NCBI GenBank assembly: GCA_029204225.1
Contig: CM055113.1
Span: 16,315,745 to 16,379,744, forward strand
Reading direction: 5' to 3'
Length of the DNA: 64,000 nucleotides
DNA from: Diphasiastrum complanatum
Taxonomy: Eukaryota > Streptophyta > Lycopodiopsida > Lycopodiales > Lycopodiaceae
Positions 30,840 through 41,150 of the stretch are shown here, piece by piece; the first letter of the stretch is position 1; each line of letters begins with the position of its first letter. Both the position numbers and the translations under genes were made by a program. The notes below the pieces were generated by a model, which had not been told where the DNA came from, ran no database searches, and saw only the letters and a program-made list of their open reading frames with translations.

Positions 30840-32225
30840 AGTGAAAGAATAGATCATAAATGAATTTAGGGATGTTTTTCCATCTGAATTACCTCATGGT
30901 TTACCACCATCTAGGTCAGTAGACCACAGGATTGAGTTAATTCCAGGAAGTCAACCTGTCTTTAGACAACCGTATAGGTTTTCTCATAAAGAGGAGATAG
31001 AGATTTCAAATCAAATAGAAAACTATTTGAGGACGAGACATATACAACCTAGTAAATCACCATGGGGCGCTCCTGTTCTTCTTAAAGCGAAGAAAGATGG
31101 AGGTTTCCGGATGTGTGTGGATTACAAGGGCCTTAATAAAGTGACTATAAAGAATGAATACCCATTACCCAAGATGGATGACCTTGTAGATCGTTTGGGT
31201 GGAGCACGATATTTCACCAAGATAGATCTCAGGACAGGGTACCATCAAATAAGAATTAAGTCAGAAGATGTCCAAAAGATAGGATTTTGTTCTAGATTTG
31301 GTCATTATGAATTTCTAGTGTTGCCATTTGGATTAACGGATGCTCCAGCAACGTTCCAACAAATGATGAACGATTTATTTTGTCCATATTTGGAGAAGTT
31401 TGTGGTAGTATTCTTAGATGACATTCTTGTTTACAGTAAATCCTTGGTGGAACACGTAGAACACTTAAAAATCATTTTGATGAAGCTCCACCAGGAGTTA
31501 CTCTATGCTAAAGAGTCCAAGTGTGAAGTCTTTAAGCAAAAGCTGCTTTATCTCGGTCATAAGATCACAGTGAATGGGATCAAGATTGATGGGGATAAAA
31601 TCAAGATTGTGATTGAGTGGCCAATTCCGGAAACTGTGAGGCGGGTAAAGTCTTTTTTAAGTTTTACACTTTTCTTCAAGAGATTTATTCAGGATTATGC
31701 TAAGTTAGCAGCACCGCTTAATACTCTGACAAAAGAAATTGTTAATAAAAGAAAAAGAGGAATCAACCTAGTCCGCCTGTTGTTTGGAACGAGGAATTGG
31801 ATTAGTGTTTTGAAAAACTTAAAACAATGATTGTTTCATCTCCCGTGTTACAAATTGCAAATCCAGATTTACCTTGCGTCATGAGAACGGACGCAAGTAA
31901 TGTTGCAGTGGAGCGGTTCTATTACAAATGGATAGGCCACTAGTGTTTGAAAGCAAAAAATTCACTGGTTTTCAGTTGCGTTATACTATGCAAGAAAAGG
32001 AATCGTTTGTTGTAATCCATGCACTTAAAACCTGGAGACACTACTTGTATGGTAGTAAGTTTGTAGTGTATACGGATCACCAGCCTCTTAAGTTTAACAT
32101 GATCTTCGGGGGAGAAAAGCTCGATGGGTTGAATTGATGAAAGAATTTGATCATTGAATCCGTTACATAAGAGACAGCTCTAATCAAGTTGTAGATGCTC
32201 TTAGTCGGATTGGTGAACTGAACGA
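30840..32225 (+). pseudogene. Ty3/gypsy reverse transcriptase and RNase H
   Basis: RT landmarks are PSELPHGLPPSRSVDHRIEL (about 30885), KKDGGFRMCVDYKGLNKVTI (about 31090), YFTKIDLRTGYHQI with the first catalytic Asp (about 31210), and VVFLDDILVYS with the catalytic Asp pair (about 31410). The RT core 31027-31830 is open. RNase H follows after a frame change: FESKKFTGFQLRYTMQEKES (about 31950) and YGSKFVVYTDHQPLKF (about 32060). It copies element RNA into DNA. Stops at about 30852, 31828 and 32135 show decay, yet the core is well preserved. Confidence 0.92.
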
Positions 32226-33735
32226 GTTGTCATTCACCTAGATTTCTACGAATCTATATCTTTCGTTGAGAGAAAAATATGAATCAGATTCCCATTTTGG
32301 TCACATTTGGAACATTGTTCAGACCAGAAGAAATGTGGACAGTGTTGAGTCAAAAACACAGGGGACTCAACTAACTAAGAAAGACAAGAAGATTGTGGAA
32401 CAATTCACCATTCAAGATGGATTACTATTTCGGAATGGGAAAGTTTGCGTACTTGGTGATGATGAGCTCAAACGGAAGATTTTGTTTGAATGTCATGACA
32501 TACTCTGTGCAGGACATCCCAGTATACACAGGACTCTGGACTTGGTTAAGAGGGAATTTTACTGGCCAAAGATCAAGCCATATGTCGAGTCATATGTTGT
32601 TAAATGCAAGCCCTGTCAACTAGCAAAGGCTGAACGCTATAAGGCTGGTGGTTTGTTGCATCTGTTAGATATCCCAGATAAGAAATGGGAAAGCATATCT
32701 ATGGATTTTGTAGTTGGACTTCCAAAGACCCAACGGCAAAATGATTCTATTTGGGCAATAGTGGATCGGTTAACTAAGTTAGCTACATTCATACCAGTCA
32801 AGTCAACTATAAAGGCTTCTCATTTAGCCTAGATCTTTGTTGAAAGATTATTTCGGTTGTATGGTCTGCCAAGTGACATTGTTACTGATAGAGATCCTAA
32901 GTTCATAGGTCACTTCTGGTCAGCAGTATTCCATAAACTGGAAACTTCTTTGAGTTTGAGTTATTATGATCATCCTGAATCAGATGGCCAGACAGAAAGG
33001 ACTAATCAAACTATGGAAGATATATTGAGGACGTATGTTTCTCACAGACAATCTCATTGGGAAGATTATTTCCCACTGGTTGAATTTGCATATAATAGTT
33101 AAAAACATTCTGCTACAGGTTACAATCCTTTTATGCTTATGTACGGTTTTCAACCTAGATCTCCAGTAAATGTTGAAACGAAGTCTTTTAAGATCCAGAA
33201 GGTTGCTGATTTTTTGCATGATATGCAAGAAATGTTGCAAGTGGCTAAGGATAGTATCCGTAGTGCTCAGGATAGAGCTAAACACTATACCGATCTTACG
33301 AGGTCTCCAAGAGATTTTAAAGTTGATGACTGGGTATATCTTAGGATTCCGAAAGATTCTAAGACGTTACGTATAGGGAAGCATTATAAGTTGTCTACCC
33401 ATTATTGTAGACCTTTCAGGATTGTACGTAGAATTGGTTCTTTGGCGTATGAACTCAATCTTCAAGGAAAATTGACTATACACCCAGTGCTTCATGTAAG
33501 TTGTTTGAAACTAAGTTTACATGATGGTGATACAGTTGGACCGGATGAGGATTTATCCCATTTGAAAGATGTGTACATTTGAAACCTGAGAAAGTGCTCA
33601 GAACCAGAGATAAACAATTGAGAAATTGTTCTATCTCTGAGTGCCTAATTTGGTGGAAGGGTCGTATTGAGGATGATGATTTGTGGGAGAGAGTTGATAG
33701 CATAAAGAAGAATTTACCGAATTTTAGTTTCTAAG
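32226..33735 (+). pseudogene. Gypsy integrase with chromodomain-like tail (chromovirus)
   Basis: The zinc-binding HHCC region is readable (CHDILCAGHPSIHRTLDLVK and YVVKCKPCQLAKAERYK, 32490-32645). It is followed by the catalytic core (SISMDFVVGLPKT; LPSDIVTDRDPKFIGHFW; HPESDGQTERTNQTMEDILR) with D, D and E in place. A GPF/GPY-type module follows (YCRPFRIVRRIGSLAYEL about 33405). After one frameshift near 33580 the tail ISECLIWWKGRIEDDDLWE (about 33625-33680) fits a chromodomain, which in chromoviruses guides integration to certain chromatin. Stops at 32832 and 33102 break the frame. A minus-strand relative lies at 52720-53022. Confidence 0.92.
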
Positions 33736-33748
33736 GATAGAAACAGTT

Positions 33749-33762
33749 TAAGGAGGGAGGAA
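33749..33762 (+). promoter_or_regulatory. Polypurine tract
   Basis: aaggagggaggaa directly precedes tgttatgtcc, the plus-strand primer position for the 3' LTR of the chromovirus. Confidence 0.75.
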
Positions 33763-34900
33763 TGTTATGTCCATGACCAGTACATAGGATACATTATACT
33801 CCTCATTAGAGGAGTTCTAAATCCAAAAAAGACCCTTTGTAAAGATTCTTTTTACATTTTTTCTCAATTTTTTCTTATACATGGACCAATCAAAACACTC
33901 AAATTTGAAATCTACGTAACGTAACTTTTTGAGTCCACATTTTGATTCCACACTAAAAATGGCATAACTTTTTAGTGGTAAGTTCAAATTTAGCAAAGTT
34001 TGGTGCATTGGAAAGTGTCCGACAAGGGCTTTCCAAGGATATGTTATGTGACATACTTTTGAACTATGATTAAAAAGTTATGGCAAGTCAAAGGTATTAG
34101 TGTTATAATATTTTAATAATATAAACTACATCTTGCACGAATTTTTAAAGGGTCTTTTTTGAGCTCAAAACTCTCCTAATGAGTCTTGGATACACGGTAC
34201 TCCAGTGAAGCAAGCTGTTAGTTATGCCACGTCATACTGGACGTGACCCGAAAGTAACTAATATCCTTGTGAGGCCCATAACACACTAACTGGAGTTTAG
34301 ACAAGGTAATGAGACAGTGTATGCATGCGTAAAATTATCAATAGCAATTCTATGAATAGTTGGTCCATGCATAGGACTCTATTCTAAGCCTAATCTATGT
34401 ATAGGGAACATAGGGCTATGCATGGCTATGTGCCCAGGATGCATTAGGCTCTATATAAGAGGACCAAACTCGCCCTACTCCTCATCATGGTTCTTGATTC
34501 ATTGCCAGGCTCTCACTCTACATTCATGTTTCTTGTTCCTTGGCTTGGGGGTGAGGCTTCTAGAGATTGATTGGATGCTTCTACTTGGTTGGGTGGTTTC
34601 TCCACAGTGTGTTAAGGATTTGTAAGCAGGATCTAAGGAGCTTCCCTTATACGAACAATCTCTCCCAGCAGATTTTCAGAAACATCGAAAAAACCACCAA
34701 AAATCTACCAAACCCTAAAAATACAGAAAAAGAACCTTTGCCCGATTCACTGTGCATAGGTGTGATTGAGATCTATCTACTACTAGGTCGGCGAAGAATA
34801 ATATCAGATTGTAATATTTTTGTCAAAAAAAGTCTCATTTTTGCAAAAATACCAGTATTACTCTTGATTCTTCGCTAGAACCTTCGCGGAGTTACCAAAC
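33763..34900 (+). mobile_element. Chromovirus 3' LTR carrying an inserted inverted-repeat element
   Basis: It starts with tgttatgtcc after the polypurine tract. About 40 bases in, a 378-base inverted-repeat element interrupts it. After the insertion are a TATA box, ctatataagagg, near 34451, and LTR-like leader sequence. The right end was not established and is placed approximately. The 5' LTR of this element was not found; the LTR at 29060 is different in sequence. Confidence 0.6.
33804..34181 (+). mobile_element. MITE-like inverted-repeat element, copy 1
   Basis: 378 bases with imperfect terminal inverted repeats of about 33 bases: the left end begins cattagaggag and contains aaaaaagaccctttg, and the right end is the inverse, aaagggtctttttt then ctctcctaatg. 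A second copy in the opposite orientation lies at 54799-55165. Interior landmarks shared with that copy are aaatctacgtaacgtaac, ggcataactttttagtgg and gaactatgattaaaaagtta. It encodes no protein. A clear target duplication was not seen. Confidence 0.9.
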
Positions 34901-35095
34901 TATTCTATTGATAGAAATTTATTATTTTTGAGTTCGGCGAACTTCTATCCGGATCATAGAAAATCTCTATTTTCACCCTCGCCAAACTATAAAAACTGTG
35001 CTTTTATGTGCTAGGAACCTTCGCCATTTCTACCCTGGCTTTATTTGTGTCAGATTCTCAGTCTGAGAGTTTGGAGAAGGTTATTTTCATAGAAT
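34901..35095. other. Unassigned DNA
   Basis: No gene seen; ttcggcga/ttcgcc words recur (about 34870-35030). It may be the end of the LTR or leader of the next fragment. Confidence 0.4.
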
Positions 35096-35470
35096 TTGTC
35101 AAAAAAGCCTGATCAAAGAGTTTTTTTTATCAAAAATAGCACTGTTGAATCTTTGTCGAGTCAACCTTCGCCTAGGGAACTTTTGCCAATTCTATTTTTA
35201 GGTTCTGATTTTCTAGATCAAGTCTCTGTTGGACCAGAGCTCCACTTGGATGCTTTGCATGTGGACATGGAGTTGCAAAATGTCCAAATAAAGGCAAATT
35301 TGTACCATTTTGTTGTGACTATGGTTATGGGCATTGCTATAAGGAATGTCCAACAAGAGCGAAGCCACCACTGGCTACAGCTCCTGTAAATTTGATAACA
35401 ATCAAGCAAAGACCAGCAGCTTAGAATGAACCAAGTGTACCCTTGATGGTGGTTACAAGAGCATAGAAGC
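35096..35470 (+). pseudogene. Retroelement gag zinc-knuckle fragment
   Basis: In the frame covering about 35275-35400 the translation reads KCPNKGKFVPFCCDYGYGHC followed by YKECPTRAKP. This is a CCHC-type knuckle (spacing slightly irregular at the first cysteines) with a proline-rich tail, as in retroelement nucleocapsids. Nothing else of the element is recognised. The frame is closed by stops on both sides. Confidence 0.5.
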
Positions 35471-35765
35471 AGAAAGAACCTGTAGCAAAACCAGTCCCTG
35501 CTAATTCTATACCATTAACTTATTCAACTTGCCCAAGGAGGGCACCCACCTGAGGGCAGATGCCCTTCCTAGGGTGGAATCTCCTGAGGAGGCATCCTTC
35601 TCTCTGTAATTTTTTTTTTTACTTTTTTTCGTCGTATATGTTTGTTTTAATGGCACCATTGTGTAAAAAAGCACCATCGTGTTCATGAAAAAGTTAAACA
35701 TATTATGAGAAGAAAAAGTCAAATCATGCTAATTCTACTTGCATCTTTATGTGATGAGCAACATA

Positions 35766-35766
<1 letters not shown>
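35471..35766. other. Unassigned DNA with GC-rich patch
   Basis: No gene. It includes a patch of ggagggcacccacctgaggg-type words near 35534-35585. Confidence 0.45.

Positions 35767-35806
<40 letters not shown>
35767..35806. repeat. (GT)n microsatellite
   Basis: About 20 GT units, running into a G-rich tract (ggggtggggaggggggg) at 35805-35822. Confidence 0.95.
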
Positions 35807-35808
<2 letters not shown>

Positions 35809-35938
35809 GTGGGGAGGGGGGGCGGAGGCCCGTATGAGGACCTTCCTTTCTGGGAGGGCCTTCGCCTGAGGGTGGGAGCCCGAGGGCTTTGGGCTATCCC
35901 CTGCGTAATGTCATTGTGCAAAGGTGGACACCAGCACG

Positions 35939-36030
35939 GTACGGCCGTACTGCCGCACGCGTGGACTAGTTTTTTTTCGAGCCGTACGGTACGGACGTAC
36001 TGCCGCACGCGTGAACTAGTTTCTTTTTTT
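35939..36030. repeat. 50-bp direct repeat with GTAC palindromes
   Basis: Two copies of gtacgg-c/a-cgtactgccg followed by cacgcgtg-g/a-actagttt start at about 35939 and 35989. The core gtacggccgtac is a perfect palindrome in copy 1. GC-rich motifs contrast with the AT-rich flanks. Confidence 0.85.
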
Positions 36031-36289
36031 GCATTTATAATGCAAATTTATTTACATTTGTGGTGGAATGTGCATGTGGACAACCAATGACGGGCTGCCA
36101 CATAGCACATGCAGATTCCACCTAGAGAGAGGAGAGAGAATGCACATTTCATAGAAAAATAACGCAAAGTTCCGTAGAGAGGGAAAAGACAATGCACATT
36201 CTAGAGAGAGAATGATAGATTCCGGAGGAGAGAGAAAAGTGGATGCACATTATGCTCTTGGAGTTGGTCCCAAAATACAAAAAAACCTG
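36031..36289. other. Spacer with gagaga-rich words
   Basis: No gene. agagagagaatg-g/c words recur (36125-36235), a loose purine-rich repeat. The duplicated acyltransferase block starts just to the right. Confidence 0.45.
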
Positions 36290-36476
36290 AGCACATGGCA
36301 TTTATATATAATCAAACCAAAAGATCCTTCCCATGATGATGCATGTTGTCACCCAAGCAAACATGATAAACATAAAAATTAGAGTGCAATACATTGCTCT
36401 ATGGCCATGCCTTCAGCCATGATGAATAGCAAATGCCTCTGGTAGATCTTCAAACCACGAATTGGAACCAAATAAA

Positions 36477-37813
36477 TTATAGTTGGCTATAAATCTCCTC
36501 AAACTTGGCCATATCTGGTGCAAAAAGGCCAACAGTTGCGTCTACAGTGTCATCCTTTGTATGGGAAGGTATCACGATGACGCTGCCTTCTTAAGGAATT
36601 CCAGCACTTCCAGCAAATACAGGAGTACCCCAGCCAAAGTCCAACTGATAGAGAGGTTGACACACCCACATTGGGTGCCATCGATCCATTCCTACTCCTC
36701 TTTGTAATCTGCACAGGGTTGTTCTTTTGTTGCAGCCTGAACGTATGTAATCACACTCTACTATCTTGATGGCGGCATGCATAAGACCAGCAACAAAGGA
36801 CAGTGGATGCTCAAGCAGTTCTTGTGCTGTGGTCTGAGGGCAAGCATGAGAGAGAACATTTCCAAAGTAGCTATTTGGGAAATTATTGTCCAACCGCTTC
36901 CGAAAATTCATTGGCACTCTCACTCTGGTCTGTACATCTTCTGAAACACCCCGAACTTCTGTGATCGACCTCCACAAGTAGCATGCAAGGCTTTCAAAAG
37001 TTGTGTAGAGCTCTCCGTTTTCCTTTGCTGCCTTGTGCTTAATTTCCTGCAACATCTCCACGCTGAAGTGGAATTTCTTCGCTGTTGGTGGGGGGTATTC
37101 AGATGATTCCGAGTCTGAATCTGGCTTCAGAAGAGGCTTTTCATACTCGACGTGATCAGGCTGAGGAGGGTCACGACCCATCAATGCAGAACGGTCGTGT
37201 AATGGCTCAATCGGTAACGGCAATCCTTTTACAATTGACGCCCAGGCATTCATGAAAGCACTTGCGGCCTCTCCATCCACTACCTGATGATGCCGAGCTA
37301 CACCGATTGTGATTCCTCTACAACTGAACTTCGTCACCTGCATCGTAAATTTTAGTGTTGTAGGAAGATTTCCGCCAGAGCATAATGCTCGATGTGTATA
37401 ATAAAAGCAGAAGCAAGTCTAAATGAAAAACGATCAAATGGGTGACTACTTTCAGAATTAAGTCAGAAAATACCCGAATCAAGAACAGTTCTGGCACTCC
37501 TTGGTGATAGGAACCAAATCCCGAAGACGAGGGACAGGATGAAAAGGCATCATCTCATGAATGGAACCGTCTGCTTGGGCTTCTATGAACGCTACCCCCT
37601 CGTCGCTCAACTCTATGGCTGGTCTGCCCCGTTCGTCCTTCCCGAGCCTACATAACCCCAACTTGCTCCAGCACGCAAACAGGCGGAGCAGGGGCATTGA
37701 AGGCATATACAACCTCATCGTGCAGTCGAGGAACCACCTACGTTGGGGCTGGAAGAAGCGCACCCTTCCTTCCAAGGCTTCGCCACTCGAGTAGCAACTC
37801 TTTCAACGTTCAT
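36477..37813 (-). pseudogene. Degraded duplicate of the BAHD acyltransferase gene
   Basis: It is nearly collinear with the intact copy at 25801-27245. Exon 2 starts VTKFSCRGITIGVARHHQVV with the HxxxD motif kept (HHQVVD), and LDFGWGTPVFAG is still readable. Exon 1 has an internal deletion (after the Cys-rich stretch the sequence jumps to CRLGKDERGRPAIELSDE) and a one-base loss near 37505 that shifts the frame before the splice donor. In exon 2 about 11 codons after YIRS are deleted with a frame change, and an early stop follows AGSAGIP near 36591. The donor is still gt. Homology extends outside the gene on both sides (about 36290-37920). Confidence 0.93.
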
Positions 37814-37976
37814 ACTGGATAGAATATCTCTGAAATTATGAATTCGATCCGATCCCATCCTTCAGCAGAAACAGAAACAATTGCTTCTCCTGTGAAAGGC
37901 TAAACTTAATCCCTTGCCTTAGCATTGTAGATGGATGACCACATGGATAACTCACATTAAACTTTATTGTGAGACA

Positions 37977-39250
37977 TGTTAGAGAAGTAGGTTTAGGTCG
38001 TGTTAGGTTTAGGGCACTTTAAGTTGTTTTAGGTAACGTGAAGAGTCACGGGTACTGAAACGCCACGTTCAATCAGAACATCGTTTCGCTCAAGTCTCAG
38101 TTGTTCATGTAGAGACTACGCCTCATTTTTACAAGTTGTTCATGTAGAGGCTACGCCTCATTTTTACAACAGTAAGTTAATAAAGCAAGTAGATAAGTAT
38201 CATGGTATCAGAGCAACGATCCTCTTGTGTTGACTGAGCGCCCCACTAACGTGCCTACACGGATCAGGTTGCGCACTCACTTCTACAACTCCTCTTCCGC
38301 TCTACGTGACGCATCATTCCTACATGATGTTGTCTGCCAGTCTGCCTACCAAATCTTACGAATTTTTGTTAGAAGCGTGTGTGTTTGAAAACTCCCCACG
38401 AGCTACGATCAACTGGTCCGCTCAAATGTCAGCGACCTGCCTGGATAAGAGAGAGAGAGAAGAAGTGTTACTATTCAACCATCTGAGGTTTTACAACACC
38501 TCTCCATGCACTACCTGTCTGCCCACAGAACCTAATGATCTGTCTGTTTTGATGCTACTGATCTATAGAAAAGGAACATGATCTGGATGATAATGAAGAT
38601 GGAATTGATGTGAACAACCTATGGTGAAATAATGGCAGAACTTAGTCCAGGTGGTTATATGTTCTACCATTCAAGCTGTTGTATGAAAGTGAAGGACTTT
38701 TGTGGAAGCTTGGAAGTTGTGTGATCTGCTCTAGTGGGGGCGTTGTTGAGTGTGTGAAAATGTTCATGAAAGATGACAAAGATGCCTACTATGCTCATGC
38801 TATGATTTGAATGTATTAGAGACCAACCTTGGTCATTCTTCTTCATGTGCTGCTTGACAACATTGCTGACTGGGAGTACCAATGTGCTCCCAGTGGAAAC
38901 TATGGCTGCGTGATGAAGAACTCGAGTGGGATGAAACATTGTTTTAAGACTGTGTGTTTAGTCAAAGTTGGTTAGTGATGACAGTAAGTAAGTTATGGAT
39001 ATCACCATGTTAGTAAGTACGTAAGTATATGTAAGATGTGATCAAAGAATTATCCTACATGATAGATTCTTGATCAAGTCGGAGTGTTAGAGAAGTAGGT
39101 TTAGGTCATGTTAGGTTTAGGGCAAGTTGTTTTAGGTAACGTGAAGAGTCACAGGTACTGAAACGCCCCGTTCAATCAGAACGTCATTTCGCTCAAGTCT
39201 CAGTTGTTCATATAGAGGCTACACCTCATTTTTACAACAGTAAGTTAATA
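37977..39250 (+). mobile_element. Small non-autonomous LTR element (TRIM-like)
   Basis: Two direct repeats flank an internal region of about 880 bases. The left LTR is 37977-38203 (227 bases, tgttagagaagtagg...aagtatca) and the right one 39085-39250 (cut short, ending taagttaata). A primer binding site, tggtatcagagc (38204-38215), directly follows the left LTR, and a short purine stretch (gtcggag) precedes the right one. The left LTR carries an internal direct repeat of gttcatgtagag...tttttacaa that the right one has once. The internal frame 38306-38581 has no gag or pol motif, so movement would need proteins from another element. Confidence 0.85.
38216..39084 (+). other. Internal region of the TRIM-like element, non-coding or unknown
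   Basis: The one sizeable frame (38306-38581, ATG-like start, 91 codons) has no known domain. The rest is closed in all frames. No packaging signal can be recognised. Confidence 0.5.
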
Positions 39251-39642
39251 TCCGACTTGACCAACCACAGCATGGGGCAACTTCTATATCCATGGCTTGA
39301 ATTTTTTTTGGCACAATTTGATAAATCTCGCAGCAAATGATGAGCTATGAATATAATAAAAACAATGGTGCATTTATTCATAGAAAAAACTAGTAGGTAC
39401 ATTGATGAAAAAGATATATACACCCCCAAGTGAAAGTTTAAGCAAATGTAAGCCCAAACAAGAGCGAAGCTTGCACAAAAACTAAGATTAATCTAGATCT
39501 TGGCATTAAAAGATGATGTCAATGGGAGTCCGCCCACTGACTACAGAAGATCAGAAAAGTGAAGAGGTGGTGAGTTGACTAATGAAGGGAGATGAGATGT
39601 AGCAGACCCAGCCATCGTTGTCCTTTGCAGGATAGATAGGGC
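39251..39642. other. Unassigned DNA
   Basis: The sequence right of the truncated LTR and left of the LINE tail may be the LINE 3' untranslated region. No repeat or gene was identified. Confidence 0.4.
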
Positions 39643-40672
39643 CTAAGCACGTTGCAGGGCAATCGAAATACGTTGTTTGAAGGAAGCCACAAGAATAGAA
39701 CCTGAAATATCTTGATGCTTTGTCGTTTGATGAGAACACATGCAAAGAAATTTCTCAAAGCGTCGGTGCAAGGTGCCATAAGTCTCAATTGCTAGGGGAA
39801 TGAAAGCATCAGTAAGGTGCCCATCGGAGTAGTTTTTTTCCTTCTCTTGTGTTGCCACACCTGCCGCTTCTCCTGGTGTGAAGGCAGAGCAAGGTAGTAG
39901 GTTACCACATGTGGGATCAGCAACAACAACATCTGCCAAAGTACGAAGCCCATCTCGGGAGAGGACAATGTCAACACGCTTGCGGGAAGAGTGGGACGCG
40001 GTAGAAGGAAGGACATGAGCTTTCTGAGGACATGGAATCCTCCATCTCTGGCTATAGTGGCCGCTGCATCTCTGACAATATCATGTGTAGCTATGCGCTC
40101 ACTCCCAGAAGGACATCGAAGGAGGTGGATAGCAAGAGCATCAATAGGGTGACCACAAACACACCTGGAGAGACCCAAGCAAGAAGGATGAAGTGCCCCC
40201 AAGCGAAGATGAAGATCAGTGGTGAAGATGGCTGAAGACAACCAAAAGGAAGGAATACCAGGCCGAGCTAACAGCCAAGCCCTCGCACCGTTTGGGCACG
40301 CACTCCAAGAGGGTCTCTTGTAGGTGATCTAAACTAAAATTGAGGAGTTGCTCAAAAGGAGGAAAACGTGCTAGGGCAAAGAGGGGGAGCAGCTCCCGCA
40401 CAGCAATGAGGAGGTGATGAAAAGGTAGAGAACCGCTATCCACATGAGCAATGCAATCCGCCAAGAGAGGGCGAAGGCCAAAAAGGAACTGAGAAGACAA
40501 AGCAAGGGCGACAAGATCCCAACTCCCAAGAAAAGTTGTAGGTGCATAAGAAACCGTAGAGAGAAGACCCACACCTCCACAAAAAATGGGTAATTGAGTC
40601 TGGTTCAGAGCTGAAAGGGTCTCCACACCATCCAAAGAAATAGGGCCCACTGAGGCGGCCAAAAACATCCAT
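39643..40672 (-). pseudogene. LINE ORF2 C-terminal part with zinc knuckle and restriction-like endonuclease domain
   Basis: Three minus-strand frames join in order. The first (40672-40216) has QTQLPIFCGGVGLLSTVSYA. The second (40241-40000) has LHLRLGALHPSC and the knuckle CVCGHPIDALAIHLLRC, then GSERIATHDIVRDAAATIAR. The third has SRKRVDIVLSRDGLRTLADV followed by VVADPT, then KNYSDG, FIPLAIETYGTL and FKQRISIALQRA (to 39643). The R-V-D-I-V ... A-D-V-x-x-A-D-P-T pattern resembles the PD-(D/E)xK-type endonuclease found downstream of RT in site-selective LINEs, which nicks DNA to prime reverse transcription. The RT core is absent; two frameshifts make this a relic. Confidence 0.65.
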
Positions 40673-41150
40673 AATAGAGCTGTTAAAATAAGAGAGAAGA
40701 TGCAGAAAGTCTTGAGTAGGGGGGGAAGTTCACAGCAGATAAGAAGGACGCTGGATAAATCAAGTTGTCAATATGTCAAACGCGACCTGAGTGTCACCCA
40801 ACCAGGGAATAAGCATATCTGAATTTGAATGTGTGGTAAGTGTCTCTTACATGCATGATTATAGTGCAAAGCTACTAGCAGAATGATTCATTTAATTGTC
40901 GTTAATATATCTTATACATTGCTAAATTTGTTTTTGAATAAGATAATATTCAAGAATAGGTTGATCCTGCAGAGGCAATATTTAGTCCAATTCTAATTCA
41001 GTTTTTGCAATTGTAATTTAATTTATATGTTGAGTTTTAATAACTGATGTCTTGGTATTACTTTCCTTGCAGTTTTTATCTGGTGACTATATAAAAGACT
41101 TGGCTCCATATGAGATCTATTGTTTATACGTCGTGCAACAATTTTGTCGA
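40673..41150. other. Unassigned AT-rich DNA
   Basis: No gene or repeat recognised between the LINE and the copia fragment. Confidence 0.5.

Noticed and set aside
35767-36090. ORFs over the GT microsatellite (VCVCVC or THTHTH)
   Set aside because: Translation of a dinucleotide repeat; not protein coding.
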